The position numbers were made by a program, and so were the translations under genes. From NCBI GenBank assembly GCA_017590115.1, contig JAGGNK010013114.1, forward strand, positions 2,604,001 through 2,668,000: a stretch of 64,000 bases of DNA. Direction: 5' to 3'. How positions within the stretch are numbered: the stretch's first letter is position 1; each line of letters opens with the position of its first letter. Below, piece by piece: positions 13,451 through 27,920 of this stretch. The notes under the pieces were generated by a model, which worked only from the letters and a program-made list of their open reading frames with translations, was not told the origin of the DNA and searched no databases. This stretch comes from Montifringilla adamsi. Lineage: Eukaryota > Chordata > Aves > Passeriformes > Passeridae.

Positions 13451-13536
13451 GGAATGTAAACCTAAAGACAATACTCATCTTCCTTCAAAAACTGGAATGT
13501 AAACTTAAAGACAATGCTGATCTTCCCTCAAACACC
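13451..13536. repeat. Two-copy tandem duplication, 43-bp unit
   Basis: GGAATGTAAACCTAAAGACA begins at 13451 and a near copy, GGAATGTAAACTTAAAGACA, begins at 13494. The similarity continues through CAT/GATCTTCCTTCAAA. Only a few substitutions separate the copies, so the duplication is fairly recent. Confidence 0.9.
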
Positions 13537-16500
13537 GAAGTATTACAGCTCTTGCTACCAAAGCAACTAAGAACAGGAGACGGAAATTGAAACAAACAAA
13601 AAAATCTCTGGATATTAAGACGTTCAGCTGCAAATTTCTAATCACTCTTTTTTTTCATGAATCATCCTTAAAATCACTGCACTAAATATCCTCACCACCT
13701 GGAAATACTTATATTAAGATTATATGAAATTATACTATATTTAGTGTGATTTACTTTCCCAACACTTCAATTTCTCTAATTACTTGAATGCCGTAGCTAA
13801 ATTAAATACATAAATATACTCTTAAGAGCCATCAGGCTAAAATATTCACAGTCAAAAACATATTCCCACTTCTGTTTTTTCAGGTCAGCCATTTTGGGAT
13901 AGGAAAGGAGCATTAACTACCAAAGTACAATGTGTATTTAATCACCCGTTGATACTATGAATAATGAGAGACGACTGTTTAGATCTGAAGCGAAACAGAA
14001 CTGGAAAAATAAAACTGCATTCTTTCCATCTCTGGGAAGCTCAGAGCACCAGGTACCACAGCAGGTAGCCTGCTGAGGTTTGGCACCGTTTGAAATATCC
14101 TTGACAAAGAGCTTCACTTGGAGCAGCGTATTTGGTGTTGGAAGACCTTTCACCCATATTAGCAGTTTTCATCCCACATAAAAGACATGTGACATGAAGT
14201 GGATGACAAATACTATTGCTGTAATAAGACATATCTGAGTTACTATAAGAAATACTTGTGATCAATAGCTATTGTTGGCTCTTACAGTCAAAGAAACTAC
14301 AATGCCTCTATCCTCTAGTGACTGAAAAAGGATCATTATCAAAAAAAGAACAATTACAGCTAACTACAAGAGATAATGCTGGAGAAGCTTGTGCAGCCAA
14401 CTTGAAAAACATCTCAATCTCTATCAGCAAAAAGAGTCCTTGGAAGTTTTTGTGCCCCAAGTCCCCACACAGCCTGCCCTGTCCCTGGATAGCTTCCCAG
14501 AAAAAGCAACGTCCTGTACACCAGTTTCCACCAGAAGTCCCACAGTACTCCCTCACTCCTCCTATTCCCTAATGGCTAAAAGTAAATTTTTCATCTGGCT
14601 CCCAGAGAAGAAAAAGGAAAGACTGTGAGAGACAGACAGGAAACGGGAAACAGAGAAGGCAAAGGCCGAATAGCAATCCTGGAGCTTCTTGTTTCCCACC
14701 CACCAAGCCACATTCCACAGCCCCACAAGGGAGAGACCCCCCTCTTTGGTACAGAAGATAAAGTAGTATCTGCCATGGAGCATTCTCTTACAGAATGTGC
14801 ATTTGTGGAAAAGACTGACACAAAACATGAAATATCCAGTGTGTTGCGTTCATGTGCTCATACCAGTCTACAGCCCACTGGTAAACATTTTGAAAGAGAA
14901 AGAAGCTTACCCTATGTTAATATTCTGACACAAAAATTCCCAAAGACTTCTCCTGAGAGCTTGAGGATTAAAAGGCCTAGCTAGTATGTCATAGTGACTC
15001 ATTGCTTAAATCCAGAATATTAAAAGATAAGCTAGCCAGAAGAAACTTTACTTTTGCCATAAGTGATGTTAATTAAAAGGTCAAGAGATCTAGAAGAGGT
15101 ATTGAGAGAAAAACTGCAGAAGGAGAAAATGAGGAGGACACTAAAAATATATTTTTTTAAAAGGTGGGGATTAAAGGAGGATAAAATAAAACCCTTTGAA
15201 AGCTGAAAATGAGAAAAGGATGAAAAGGTAGAAATGAAAAGTGCAAAATTTATGTCTCTAATTCTTCCTTCACAACTTTATAGTTCACATTTTCCTCCAG
15301 GTTTAGTCACCTTAATTGCACATATGATTCACAGCAGGATCCCTTGCTAGTAACAGAAGATTCATGATTAAGAAGGCATAGTAAGTTTCAATTTCAATAG
15401 CTAAGACCTCAGTATATCTGAAAAAATTATTACAGTCAAAATGCACAAGTATGTGAAGAATAACTCTCAATTTGATTTCTCCATTTCTTGCTTTTTCTAC
15501 AGTCTGGCTGCAAAGAGTCTGGTAATAACAGCAACAATGTACTAACACTGAGCAGTTCATCAACATCTCACACTAGTTGTACATAACTCTCTTAGGAGAA
15601 TATGAAAGCTATTTCTTTCCAAAAGCAAGCCCTTAGTATGTGTTAGAAACAATATAGATAATTTTTGATTCAGACAGTGCTAGGCAGAACTTTCAATTTG
15701 TAACATTACTCAAAGAATCACAACTGTGGAAATAAGAAAATGTTTTTAAAATACTTAATTCTGAAGAGCCTGCTTTAGCTTCCCTTAAATGTTTTTCATA
15801 GTATGTTTAAGGAAAATGCCACAGGGACAACACAGCTTCTTTTGTAAGAAAGGGCAATGCTAAATAAATAATTTCTTAACTAAACTCTCAGCTTACCTAA
15901 TGGTAAATTTGAATGACAATGAAGCAATAGGAATATGTTCAAGAGGGGGGACTGTTTTTCCTGCAGACCAAAGTTGATCCCTCAACAACAAAGTTTAATC
16001 AGCCAAAATGGAGAACACTAACACTGCAGAGAATCTCTGAAACAGCCATGACCCTCTGGGCAGCTGCTCGGAGGTCACAGACATTTTGCTGCAGGCTGGG
16101 GATTTGAGCCTGTCATGTGCTGTTTTAGCTTTCCACACCTGTGCCTGTGCAAATTAACCACCACCAAGTGTAAAACATCAACTCCATCTCGGTACAGCTG
16201 CAAGTACATAGGCGCTGCTTACCTGTGGCTCAGGGCCATCCAGTGCCATGATCCTATACCACCATTTCATCCTCATACAACTCACAGTTAATTCCTCAAC
16301 AATGGGTATTTAAACACAACATTATTTTTATCATCAAGGCTGGGGGTGGAGGAAGGGAGCCAGAGCAGGAGATCCTGGAAGCATTCAATAAAAACATCCA
16401 CCCCACTGGTACATGAGAAACCTGAGCTTTCAAGCTGTACGGAAGCAATTCCACAGTCAATCCACAGAACTCAGTGGATCCTGCTGTAAACAAGTCTTGG

Positions 16501-16633
16501 CTGAAAATAATGTTCATCCCACTACAAATCTGGTGCTATATTCAGAATAGATGGCCTAAATTCTACCTAGCTTTCTGAGTGCTTATTTTTGAAAATTATT
16601 GAAAGGAAGGCCCACTGAGAAGCTACAACAACA

Positions 16634-16664
16634 TTAAAAAAAATAAAAAAGAAAAAAAAAAGGA
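16634..16664. repeat. A-rich tract
   Basis: About 30 bases of A with single T and G interruptions (blocks of eight to ten A). Confidence 0.88.
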
Positions 16665-18592
16665 AGAAACAGCACTAAATGCCTTTGATCTAAAATTATG
16701 CTTTTCCCCCAGGTAATAGGATTGTCATATAAAAAGGCTTCCGTTGTTTTAAAAATTAATAAAACCATATGCATTTATGCTTTGTTTCAAGAACCATTAT
16801 ATCAGAGCAAATTATTTTAATCGTCTTTGACTTTTTACTACTTAGATGTACACTATCTCACAAACCTATAGAACTGCAAATACACCCACTTAGGATAAAC
16901 CAGAAATTTCCCTCTGCTTGCTCAACGACTTTCTCTGTTAAAACAAATCCAGACTTACATTTCTTTTGTCTAAAAATTAAAGATTTGAAAAAACTTTGAA
17001 TCAGATATTTGTCAGGTAAACACTAGAAAGAAGCTTCTATAAAACTTGACTTACAGCTGACAGCATTCTGTGACACCATGAAGTTGAGACCCTTTCAACC
17101 TGCAAATTTAGGAGATAATGGAAAGACACAGAAGATAAATCACCATATGAGTTGCTGTTATAGGGCTTACCAACACCAGTATGTGTCATTGAAGCATTAG
17201 TCCCAATCACTCAGCATTTCTCAGACTGCAAGGACTTACTCCCAGATCCAGAACTTAAAGTGACACTATTTTAATAGGAGCCACAAGACTTCCAAGTCCA
17301 TCAGGTTAAGTGCTAAGGGACAAACACTTCATCTCCGGTATTAAGAGAGTGAGTTAATCTGCATTAGTTACTGTATTATAAATTCCTAATCCAAACAGAG
17401 ATCTCTAATTTTAATGTGCTGAACTATGAGGCAGCCTCAGGCAAGGGTTATGCTGATTTTGTTTGACAAAGAACTTTGTTGCAGATATCCTGCCTCTGCC
17501 AGATTTTTATGTGAAGCAAGTATCTTGTAACTTTCCATCGGCTCATTAGCTCATCCCCCACCATTTCTCTCAACAGCAAAGCCATCTATATAGACTCAAA
17601 CAAAAGCCAGAAACCCTCTTTTCATAGAGGGCTACAGCCTGCAGCAGCCAGCACTATCAACTGAAATCTTGCCCACTGCATAACAAGGATTAAAAAGAGA
17701 GAGGTTACAAGGAGTATTACTCCACAATTTATTATCTGTCTTCTGACAACAAGTAGTAAATCTTTTTCCTAATTATTAATCCTCAACGACTGACTTTTAT
17801 GATGATTAGCTTCCATTATAATACACTGAAGGAGTAACAAGGTCCCTCTTAAAGATAATGACAGGAAAGCTGAAAACCAAGACCAAAAATATTTCCTCAA
17901 TTTAAGAATTCCTCATCCAAAGCTTCACTATTCATACAGGTTTCCTGGGATTCGTTTTCTCCGTGTCTGAAAAAGTTTCAGCTTGTGGAGAGGAGAGAGA
18001 TATTGTTTCCTGAAAGCCCTTCAGAACAAGCGTGTTTGTTCTGGAATACCCTTGGGGCACTCACTGACCCTTGCACACCACCATTTACCCTCTGGATAGA
18101 GTGTGGCGTGGCAAAACATTCCTCAGCAGAGAACAAAAGACATGATATTAGTTCTTCATTACACAGGACAAGGTGATCCTTTTCTTACAAAATTCATACA
18201 AATCATAATACCAAGAATATATGCAATATATGGTGGGATTTACCTGAAATCCATGTCATAAAAACGGTGTGCTGTTTCTGTGTGGTAAATGTCACATTAG
18301 CACATTACATACCAAAAAAAATATTCTCTTCTATTCCTAACTTTATATTATCTGCGTAGTCTACCACATTCACCTTTGCCCTTTGGTATTTTCTTTAGAT
18401 TACTTGCATTAATTTTAACATTTATTCAGCTGAATTGAAAGGTATTTTTCAGTTACAAGTAGGAGTGAGGTAAGTATCAGCTATCTATATAATTAATAAA
18501 CTAGTTCTGTCCTATATGCCTTTTGGTATCACAGGGCATTGAGATACACACATGTGAAAATATACATATGTAATTGGCAGTTAGCTTAAAAG

Positions 18593-18670
18593 GTGGTGCT
18601 GGGTTAAACGTTGAACTCGATGACCTTAGAGGTCTTTTGCAACCTAAACCATTCTGTGTTTCTGTGATAC
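18593..18670 (+). mobile_element. CR1 LINE 3' tail
   Basis: About 78 bp: GTGGTGCTGGGTTAAACGTTG, then GAACTCGATGACCTTAGAGG, TCTTTTGCAACCTAAACC and the tail ATTCTGTGTTTCTGTGAT. This is the last part of a CR1 3' UTR with its short terminal repeat, 5'-truncated. It accounts for the short minus-strand reading frames crossing it. Confidence 0.9.
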
Positions 18671-21600
18671 AACAACAGCAGGCCACTTCCTCTCCAACAC
18701 CGTAAACAAACTGAAGTGGACATTTGTTTGTTAAGACATTCAGACTCCAGACACATTTTGAGCGTTGTCCCCAGTCTCACACTTCCTTTCATGTTCTCAG
18801 TTGCAATTAAGACTTCTTAGGTGCATGACATATTACAATCAGACACCAATAATACATTTATATACTTGCCTGAGATTACACATTTTGCCACCTCAGGAAT
18901 GAAAGCTTTCCCTTGCACTAACCATAAAAGATTCTCCTGCTCTGTGCAACCAAAGCAACTTAAAGAAAAGGCAGGTTCAGGCAGCAGATCCATTGCTGCT
19001 ACTGCTTGCCTAAATCAGGGTCCCAGCTTGGGCAGTGCTCCTCACACAGGGAGGACCAACCCACTACAGTTAAGCCCCCAACTCCACACAGTCTTTGCTG
19101 CTTCTTTCACAAAAGACCATTATTATGTAAATAACTTAACTAAGGGGTTCATGAACCTCTGTGCGACAACATGTTACAAGACAGTAAGAATTTGTTTTAA
19201 CAAGGGTGTTAAAATGAACAGTTTGAACAGTCTTTGATATACTCTACAGCAGATGCATGGCCAATGTTTGCTTCCCCGATTGTAACAGAAAGTGAAGGCA
19301 AAGATACGTTTTTAACAAGAGTTCAAAAGCCCTGACTATAATGGCTTGTGTGTATTTCCTTGTAATAGGAAATAAAATAGGGCCAGGGCACGAGCACTCC
19401 TAGCTGCAGGTAGGTGCCATGCCATGATTGTCCCAGCCCCACAACTCAGACACCATTTGGGCAACAGCTCCTGTGGGAGACCATTCCCAGCAAGCCCAGT
19501 GGATCAGCTCTCCCTGTCTTTTGAGGAAAGCACACGTGTTTTCTAGACATACCACACCATGAGTTCTGGAGATCACACAATGAGCATGGGCCCATTTTAT
19601 TAATGAACACAAAAATGGCCATCAGTGTTAGAGTGGAAATCTAGGGCAAACTGGTCACCAGGGATCCAACTCTTAAGGAACATTCTTAAGGCTCACAGAC
19701 AACAGTGAAACTCAGCAACTGTAAAAGTGCCTGATCAATTAAAAAGGAAGCCTAAAAATACCAAAGTTAACCTGCAAGAAAAAATTAATGGTAATTCAAC
19801 TCAAACTTCTGTAATGTTCATTTCTGTTGAAGAAAATATGTCAGTTATGAACACCAGCATAAGTACCCAAGAAAAAAAGAGCAAAGGAAGAACAGACTGA
19901 GTTTATAAAAAGAAGGCAAGAAACAATACAGCATGCATGTTTGCTAATGAAAATGTACCAGAAATTTTACAGTGTAAAAACCTGAATATTCACTCTCAAA
20001 AGCACAAAGCCATTTCAGCAGCTGTTGAAAACACTGCATTATCTCAGAATGTAACTATGACACAAATATACAGAACCGTAAATACAATTACACCTGTAGT
20101 TTTTATCTAAAGATGTTAGGCATGAGAATATCAAATCAAGAAAGCAAACATCAGATTTTAATAAAGGTTGAGATATTCTAGTTTATATGGCATTAAATTT
20201 TGCTCTAAAAAGAGACAGACCCTTAAAAGGGAGAAACATAAAATGTCATGAAGTCCACTGGAACTTTCAGCACTCCCCTTCTTTTTACATGAAAGTAGTC
20301 AAATATAAAACCATGAGAGTTTGTATGAAAGAATTTCCCCTTTCCATATAGATAAGAGATTGCATAGTTTGTTTGTATACTCAACCATAGTATTTTTAAA
20401 ACAAAACACAACCCAAATGCTAAAGAACTAAAGAACAATGCTACATAATCTAAGATTACCTGTAAAATGAAAGTAACATTATAAAGAACTGATACTTGTT
20501 GAGACCACTTGAAGATTCTCTTCCTATTTTCAAGTGTGGAATTTTTGTATCTACTTTGTTCAGCTAAACACTCCCATCAATAAGATTCAACTTCTGCTCA
20601 AATGAAACTTATAGGGAAAAATCTGTCCTCTAGAAGGGGCAAAACCATAGAACTTCCCAAATGTAAGAATTGTGTTGAATCTCTTTTCAGGTGAAAAACC
20701 TGTTCCAAATTTTCCTGTTTAAAAATCAGTTTCCATACTGATAATTAGTCACCCCAATTTCTACCCAATTCAAGAGGGTCAGAATTCAAACAGGTAAGAT
20801 GCAATACATCCTCTGTGCAAAGTAAGCACACAATTGCCAGACTCTCTTCTGCATGGAGAAACTTCACAAAGCCACCAGAAAAAAATGCATCAAAACTATA
20901 TGATGATTCTTCCACACATGATTTATCAGGAGGTATTAAAGTTTCAAAACAATACTTACATCCGGCTGCAACTTTTTTTTTTTGCACATGCCACACAGGA
21001 AATCATTTCATGCCATTATACTTCAGGGTGCAGTTTTGCAAATGAGCTCCTCAGCTGATGTAAAAGGGGTTTTGTCCCAATGTAACAGCCCAATCACAGA
21101 TCTTACTGGGAATAAAGGTCTGGATTTTAGGTTGGTTGGTTTGAGGTTTCTTTTGTGTTGGGGAGCAGGGGTTGGTTTGGGTGCCTGGTGTTGGGTCTTG
21201 TATTTTCCAGCATAATACTAAGAACACCAAATTATTTTTTTCATTTTTACATGTTTTTTCAGCAAAAAATATGAGCTAATTATTTTCCCCTACAATTTAA
21301 GTAGCAAGTTGCAAAATCCCTCAATACAAATGCCCTAATGGCAATTTTGACACATGCTTAGTTAGAGCCACTCCGGTCCATACTGGTTTGTGCAAGTTCA
21401 GTTTAAAAACTCTTTTCATATATGATTTTCCTGTAAAATTCTTTATTTGGGATGGTTTTTCCTCTCTATTTAAAATCATTGAATTGCTCTTGCCTTACAG
21501 AGGTTGTTGTCTTTTTTCTCTCTTTCAGAGGGAGAAAAATGAATACATTCTCCAATGGCTAAGTCTTATGTCTAGTACTCAATATTTTGCATCCACCACA

Positions 21601-22147
21601 TGTGAAACATTGCCAAGTCAAGGTGGGAAGTGAAAAGAGAAAGCAGGAAAAACTTTGTATATATATAAGTTGAAGTAATGGAGAAAAAAGGCTTGCTGGG
21701 TTAATTGACCAGCCTAAAGCCATATGATATATAGACCTATGTAGACACTTTGGTGTCAAAAGTAGCATTGTATTTTAAATGTTTTTGGAGAGTTAGCAAG
21801 TCTTTTTGCTTATATTCCAATGGAAAAAAAATTGGTTACTTTCCTGACTTCCCACTGACTCTTGCACTAACACTATAATTCACTTTTGTAACCATCAAAT
21901 ATAGTGGAAAACTGTAATTTTACTTTTTTTTTGCCCTTCTCTGGATCATTAACATTGAAGCAAAGAATACCTAGCTACCTTTTCAACTTTCACAAATCAC
22001 GACTGGTGTTCCTCTAATGCTACACACACATCTTGTGCATCTCAAGGTGGATCAGTTACACTCTGGGTAAGGAAAGGGTTAGCACATGTCTTATACAAAT
22101 GACCAGAGTAGCTATGCAGTAAACAGAAAAGCCCCAGAGTTCAACTT

Positions 22148-22215
22148 CAGCAAAATAGGATGACAATGATGAGTTCACTAAGCAGCAAAATAGGATGAGA
22201 ATGATGAGGAGTTTA
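22148..22215. repeat. Two-copy tandem duplication, 35-bp unit
   Basis: CAGCAAAATAGGATGACAAT starts at 22148 and CAGCAAAATAGGATGAGAAT at 22183. Both continue GATGAG. One substitution separates the copies over the first 26 bases, after which they diverge. Confidence 0.88.
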
Positions 22216-22417
22216 ATTATTGTTTTTACCTTTCATAAAGAGCAGAAAGTGGAGACAAAGTGAATAAGGATATCAATCGAAGTGAAATTCTGATCATACA
22301 AACACACAGCAAATGGAAAACTGCTTGGAAGCTTTATCTCACCACTGGAACAGAGGTACTGAAAAGACATATTCCCCACCCAAATATAATTTCCCATTCT
22401 CTTCCCTTCCTGTCTGG

Positions 22418-22433
22418 AAAAAAAAAAAAAAAA
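22418..22433. repeat. Poly(A) run, 16 bases
   Basis: Uninterrupted A run followed by CCAAAACCAA. It lies inside chance reading frames on both strands. Confidence 0.93.
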
Positions 22434-25400
22434 CCAAAACCAACAGCACAGCAAAACTAAAGGGTTTAACACTCCCTTCACTTACCTTGTGCATTAGTTT
22501 ACAAATCTCTTTCTGACTTCCTCATCCATGAACAGGAACAAAACTATCATCATCAGGAACAGAATCATTTTGCGAAAGCAGGAGAAGGTTATCCCACACC
22601 ACATGATACAGAAAGAAGCTTATTCATGTTTACTTTACTAAGCAGACATTTCACCTCTGGAGCTGATAAACAATTCTGAATACATTTTCAGTTTCCAACA
22701 GGAGAGGAAACACTTAGAGAAATATATATTTTGTAGGTCCCCATTCATTAATAAAAACATTGTAGCAAACTATTATTGAATATGATCTTTACAAGCAAGC
22801 CCATGAAGGCCTTTTAAGTTCCATCCAGCACTAAAAAGATGCATCACATTTAACTGCTTTAAAAATAAGTCACTACTGTGAAGTACATCCAGCAAATTAA
22901 GCAAATGGAAACCACATTCTCTAGATAAAAATCAATTAGCATGATGCATGCTGTGTTATACTGTTATCTATAACATATTACTCAACAAATGAAAATTCTT
23001 AGGATGAAAAGCCAGTTCTTTCTGTCAGTACCCTCTATAGAATTAAAAAATATTGCCCTGCCAAGAATCCTTGTATTACAAACAGGAAATGGACCAACAG
23101 GAAGTCAAAGCAAGTGTACCAAGGTGGTCTAAGAGGCTAAGGTGGAACTGGATGAAGGCTGAGAACCAGGGTTCCAGGCCCTTTCTCTACACATTAAAAA
23201 TCACTGGCTAAGAAAGAAAAAGGCACCTGCCCTGCTGTTTGAGCCAGACCACACCACTGGTATTTGAAACGGCAGTTTAAGAACAGGTGAAGTTCTGATA
23301 GTCTGCAAAAGCTTTTTTGCCACTTCCTAATCCATAACTTCATCTGAACGATTTTTGTCATGGGAAAAATAAATGCTCACCTATTTGCCAAAGACTCTGC
23401 AACAAATGAAGCAACTAGTCTTGATCTGACACTAGCACAGTATATTATTCACATAACTTAGATCCTTCCCCATCTATTTGCTTAAACAGCTTAAAGCTCT
23501 TAATAAAGCTCAGCCAAGTCTTGATATCTTCACCTGTCGTTTTACATAAAATTTTAATTTCTGATTTCAGGTATTTCAAACATGTTTCATATATTTTCAT
23601 TTTCCCATTCTACTTATAAAGCACAGTCTGTTTGGCATCTACAAAATTTTCTTTAAATTTAACATTATTGAGGTAAAGCCTGAAATGGGCAGAGAGCCCA
23701 AGCATGGTTTTGTGGCTTGGCTTGAGTTCAAACAAAAGAAAGCAGTAAGAAAATTTGAAGGCAAGGAAACCCACCTTTTCAAGCCAGGACCATTACAAAA
23801 ACAGCTCTCAAGCTGCTCTATGCACCCAGTTTCTCTATAGATACCCCAAAAATAAGGCCCAGACCACTCTGTCCTCCCCAATCTGTACCACCATAAAATT
23901 GAAAGATATGACAGACCATAAGATACTCATGCTGCTCTTTTCTGTCTCCTACAGTGGCCTTAGTAAAAAAAAAATAACCACTACAAGAAGCGTGGTATAT
24001 CAGTGACCAGACTCTCCTAAGCAAGGCAGGTTAGTCACTGCATCTGCAAATACACTGCCAGATTTTTTTCTCATTTGATGATAATGACCACAGACTTTAT
24101 GTAAAAAAAGTTCAATCAAAACACCATAGAGGGCCCCTTCAAAAGAATAATTATCCTTCCACTTGGCTGAAGTGCAAACTAGCAGAATAAGAGGCAATTA
24201 ATTAAAAAGCCACATAAATTTCATGGGGTTTTTTTGCTACCCTGCTGTGCAGCTTGACAGTCACTGAGTCAGAGGAAAGAGAAAAGCAGGGAAAACATTT
24301 GTAAGTGACAAATTAAGGACTGTATTCTGCAACCAAGAAGGAGTCAATGATGGAATTATTTTATAGATGTCTCAGGAATGAAAGTTTGTGAACTGGCACG
24401 TGGAAGGATTACACAATCTGGCAGAGTAGGCTAGGCAAACAGACGAGGAGATAACACACACCAAGAAGGGCACTGAGAGAAGTTACACACTCATGAGACA
24501 AAAAAAACAGCGGATCAATTTAATTAAAACTTTTTTGTTCAAACACTTTTGTAAGGAGACATTCTCTATACATGCCAATGCTTTGACTTTTAAGTAACAT
24601 TTTCCAATTATTTTATTATTTATTCCTTTCCAGCATCTCTGCCATTGAAAGGATAAAAATTTCTCTCAGTCTTTTCTCTCTCTCCCTCTGTTAACTAGTT
24701 ATAATCTTTTCTCAAATTGTTTTGCCTTAAGTTTATTTTTTTTCATTTCAGTGTAATGACCAAGAAGTCAGACTATGCTGTCAGAAATGTCAACAACTTC
24801 AGCCACACAACAGCAAAGTGTCTCTTAATACATGAATGAGCACCACTTAGTTTTGCTTTCAAAATACTGATAATTTAGCTTTATTGTGAAACAGTAGACA
24901 ACACATAATCAGAAAGAGTGCACTACTCACTGAGTGAGCAAATATAATCATGTACAAAACATACACATTTTTCAAATGAGCCCTTCAGAGCCCTGAGGAT
25001 GACCATTCATTTGAACCCAAAAAAAACCCCAAAAAAGTGGAGGGAATATTTAGCCATATTTGAAGTATTAGAATGCCTATGAAATGTCTTCCACAGAAGT
25101 AGCACTATATTAGACATGACTAAAACTGTACATTACAGCATTTCCTTTGAGCAGAATACATATTAACAAAGTATCAAAGATGATGTTCTGAATTAGTCCA
25201 GTTAATTCACATCCAGAGCTCACAGTTCTTACCCAGAACACCTAAATGAGCCCCAGCGATTTTTGCCTAAACAATTTTCAAGCATGTTTTTCTTTGGTTT
25301 CTATTCATAAAGTACATATTTATAAACACTATTACAAAGTAATACTAATTTTCCCAATGAAAATTTATCAATATTACAACATTAAATTCTAGCCATGTCT

Positions 25401-27519
25401 ATCTCTATAAATACAGTTTTCTTCCAAGGAAAGATGAAATAGCTAAAAATACTTTAAAATTTCTACATATTTTTTCCTATGCAAAATATTTCACATTGAA
25501 GATATTTGCTTTCATTTTAGCCAAATTAAATGGAAAATTTATAAAGTAAGACTGTACAGAGCATATAATGACATAGCACACTCATCTCATTAAATCTATT
25601 AAAACAATTAAGCCAAGTTACGTTACTCGCTTTTAAAACTGAAGCAAAGCTATCAAAGGACTATTGCAACTGCTTAAAAACAGATTAAAACTACTGTAGC
25701 AAAAACCTGCCAAATAATATCAAACACTGGAACTTTACTCTTTTTGCTGAGACATAACATCAGCTCATGGTTCAGGTATTTTTATGACTACAGGAGGAAA
25801 AGAAAGGCAGAAGAAAAAAGTCAACACAGTCATGGCTGGTTTAAACACTCTACTGAAAATGCTTAATTGATTTCCACTATCACTGCTTTTCAGAAATGGT
25901 ATCTTGGCACAACTTGTTCCTTGCTTGCATCTGTTCTGGCATATTTTGGTGTTGGCAAATAAACTGTTTCATAAAACAAACACACCCCAATGCTAAAACT
26001 ATACCATAAACAGAGAATTAATTTTTACCTAGAGCACTAAGCTTTTTATTAGCATTAGAAAGCTTCCTGTATCTGTGAGATCTTAAGAGTTTTGGGGTTT
26101 TTGTTCATTTGTTTGTTTTTTTAACTAAGTAGCCAAAATTTGGCTAAAATGAATGAATTAGTGTTTCAGTTAATAAGGAAGCTTTTCAGGACAAAGGGAT
26201 TCTTAAAAATACTTTCTAAAGTTCCTGTTTGATTTTTTGTTTCCAAACGATAAATAGAAGCATGAGACTATAGGAAGACAAGACTGACTTCAAAATCAGA
26301 TTTTCAACTGTACTATCACATTTCCTGAAGCAGTATTCTGAGGGTCAGAAAATTCACCATTTGTTTGACACAATTTTTTAAGAACTAGTATTTGCCACCT
26401 TTTAAGCACTGAAGATAAGAAAATAAATACAACAGCACCATCACTCTTAAAATGTTTTATTATGCATTAACTGTAACACTTTGTGTCAGTAAGTTTCTTC
26501 ACATCATCGTACTTTTACAAATAATATGAGACAGTAAAAGGCTACTGGCAACAGTTCCAAGAATAACAATCTGTGAACAGAGAAACAATGAAAACCTCTT
26601 ACTTCAGGGCTTAGTAGTAAGTACGAGAAAACTACGAACATCAAAAGTAGAGAATAATCATATATTTGTTTGCATTGAAAACTACTACGGATTGATTACA
26701 TTTGATTAATATGCAAACATTCAAGAAAATCCTGACAAACATTTATCAGAGTAATAAGGTAGTATCAAGTAAAAGAACAATTTTCAGCATGTTGACCCTT
26801 TTCTGATAGTAGTTTCTATCAGCAATTCTTTTATTTCTTTTGCTACTGTACATCTCCACTGTCACTTGCATTTGGAACTTGGCACTACATAGAACATAGC
26901 ATGGACACTCCTTGGACCTGAACTGAATCTCTCAAATGATGACAAGTACTGCAAGTTGGCCACAGAAACGTCACAGCAGCAGCTTTTGCCATGACGTGGA
27001 AACACAGACAAATCCAAAACCATTTTTGTAAACTGTTAGGTTGTTTCACAATATGTTAAGATCATTATGACATTTTTTGGGTACTTCACATGGCTACTTT
27101 AATAGATATAATTTTCTTTCCCACAAATACCTTCCCACTTGCCTCCTGCCTTTTTTTTTCCTGATTAAACATCTCAGAAGTTCACAGTGCTGCTCCACCT
27201 GTCTGTTTCTGGAAGTCCCTCAGAAACATCACCCACCAGTTCCTTCATTCATTAATTTATTTGCTGTATGCAAATAAAATGGGATTTTTTTTTTCTGAAT
27301 ACTTATCAAAGTTATCAAGTCTATTATTTATGGCACCAATAGCAAGTTTTTCTCTAAGGAACAAATATAAGCTCTGGAATTCTATTTTGCCTGCTTCTAA
27401 TACAGTGTTTGACATTTTCATACCTTGAGATGGGGCTTAGTTTTAATTCCAAATTACATCTCTAGACACAGAAAGATGTCAGCTTCATCTCAATTTTGGC
27501 TGCAATTCATTTTTGAGAA

Positions 27520-27920
27520 ATTATTAAATACCACGGGATTTTAACTGTGATTAAAAAACACCTATCAGTAATTAAAATTTTCATTCATTTTTGTAATAAA
27601 CTAGTTCTGAATTTTTGCAAGACAGAAAACAGAAAAGGCAAAAGCTGTCTAACAAATAGGCCTAATCTTTTTGTTTATGATGATTAATATAATTAATGCA
27701 GCCTATTTCAGAATTAATCTGGTAGAAAGATGGAAGGTAGGTTTTTTGATTTTTTTATTCATGACAATCTGTGGTTTTTTAAGCTACTCTGTCTAGTAAT
27801 CAGATTAATTTTTGTATTAATCCAAATGAGAGATCTTTTCCTCGTCATTCTAATATTTTTCACAAATTATTAATCTTTTCCTTGCTCCTCCAAAAGCTTA
27901 AAATCATTTGCGTTGTGACC
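27520..27920. promoter_or_regulatory. Candidate noncoding element dense in TAAT/ATTA cores
   Basis: At least six homeodomain-type cores in about 400 bp, including GATTAATATAATTAATGCAG (27682-27701), GAATTAATCTGG, CAGATTAATTTTTG, GTATTAATCC and TTATTAATC. It has no open frame of note and no repeat signature. Base composition alone could yield several such cores, so this is only a candidate. Confidence 0.25.

Larger units (their letters stand above)
12331..18592. other. Unannotated intron between repeats
   Basis: Apart from the palindrome and the 43-bp duplication, GC-richer patches occur at 12720-13020, 14400-14780 and 16010-16540. Overlapping frames at 14258-14984 were inspected; they lack known domains, and the longest one starts at GTG, not ATG. 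Confidence 0.55.

Noticed and set aside
14180..14215. CATGTGACATGAAG on the plus strand as a possible antisense of the next CBLB exon (Ser-His-Met-Leu region)
   Set aside because: The surrounding minus-strand translation does not match Cbl-b.
14258..14984. Run of overlapping frames on both strands that could suggest an exon cluster
   Set aside because: No known domain, no consistent splice sites, and competing frames on both strands as expected in a GC-richer patch.
18821..19237. 138-codon plus-strand frame
   Set aside because: It starts at GTG, resembles no family, and has no splice or promoter context.
24030..24070. Minus-strand translation with Ala-Asp-Ala as a possible CBLB EF-hand exon
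   Set aside because: Residues on both sides do not match Cbl-b and no splice sites frame it.
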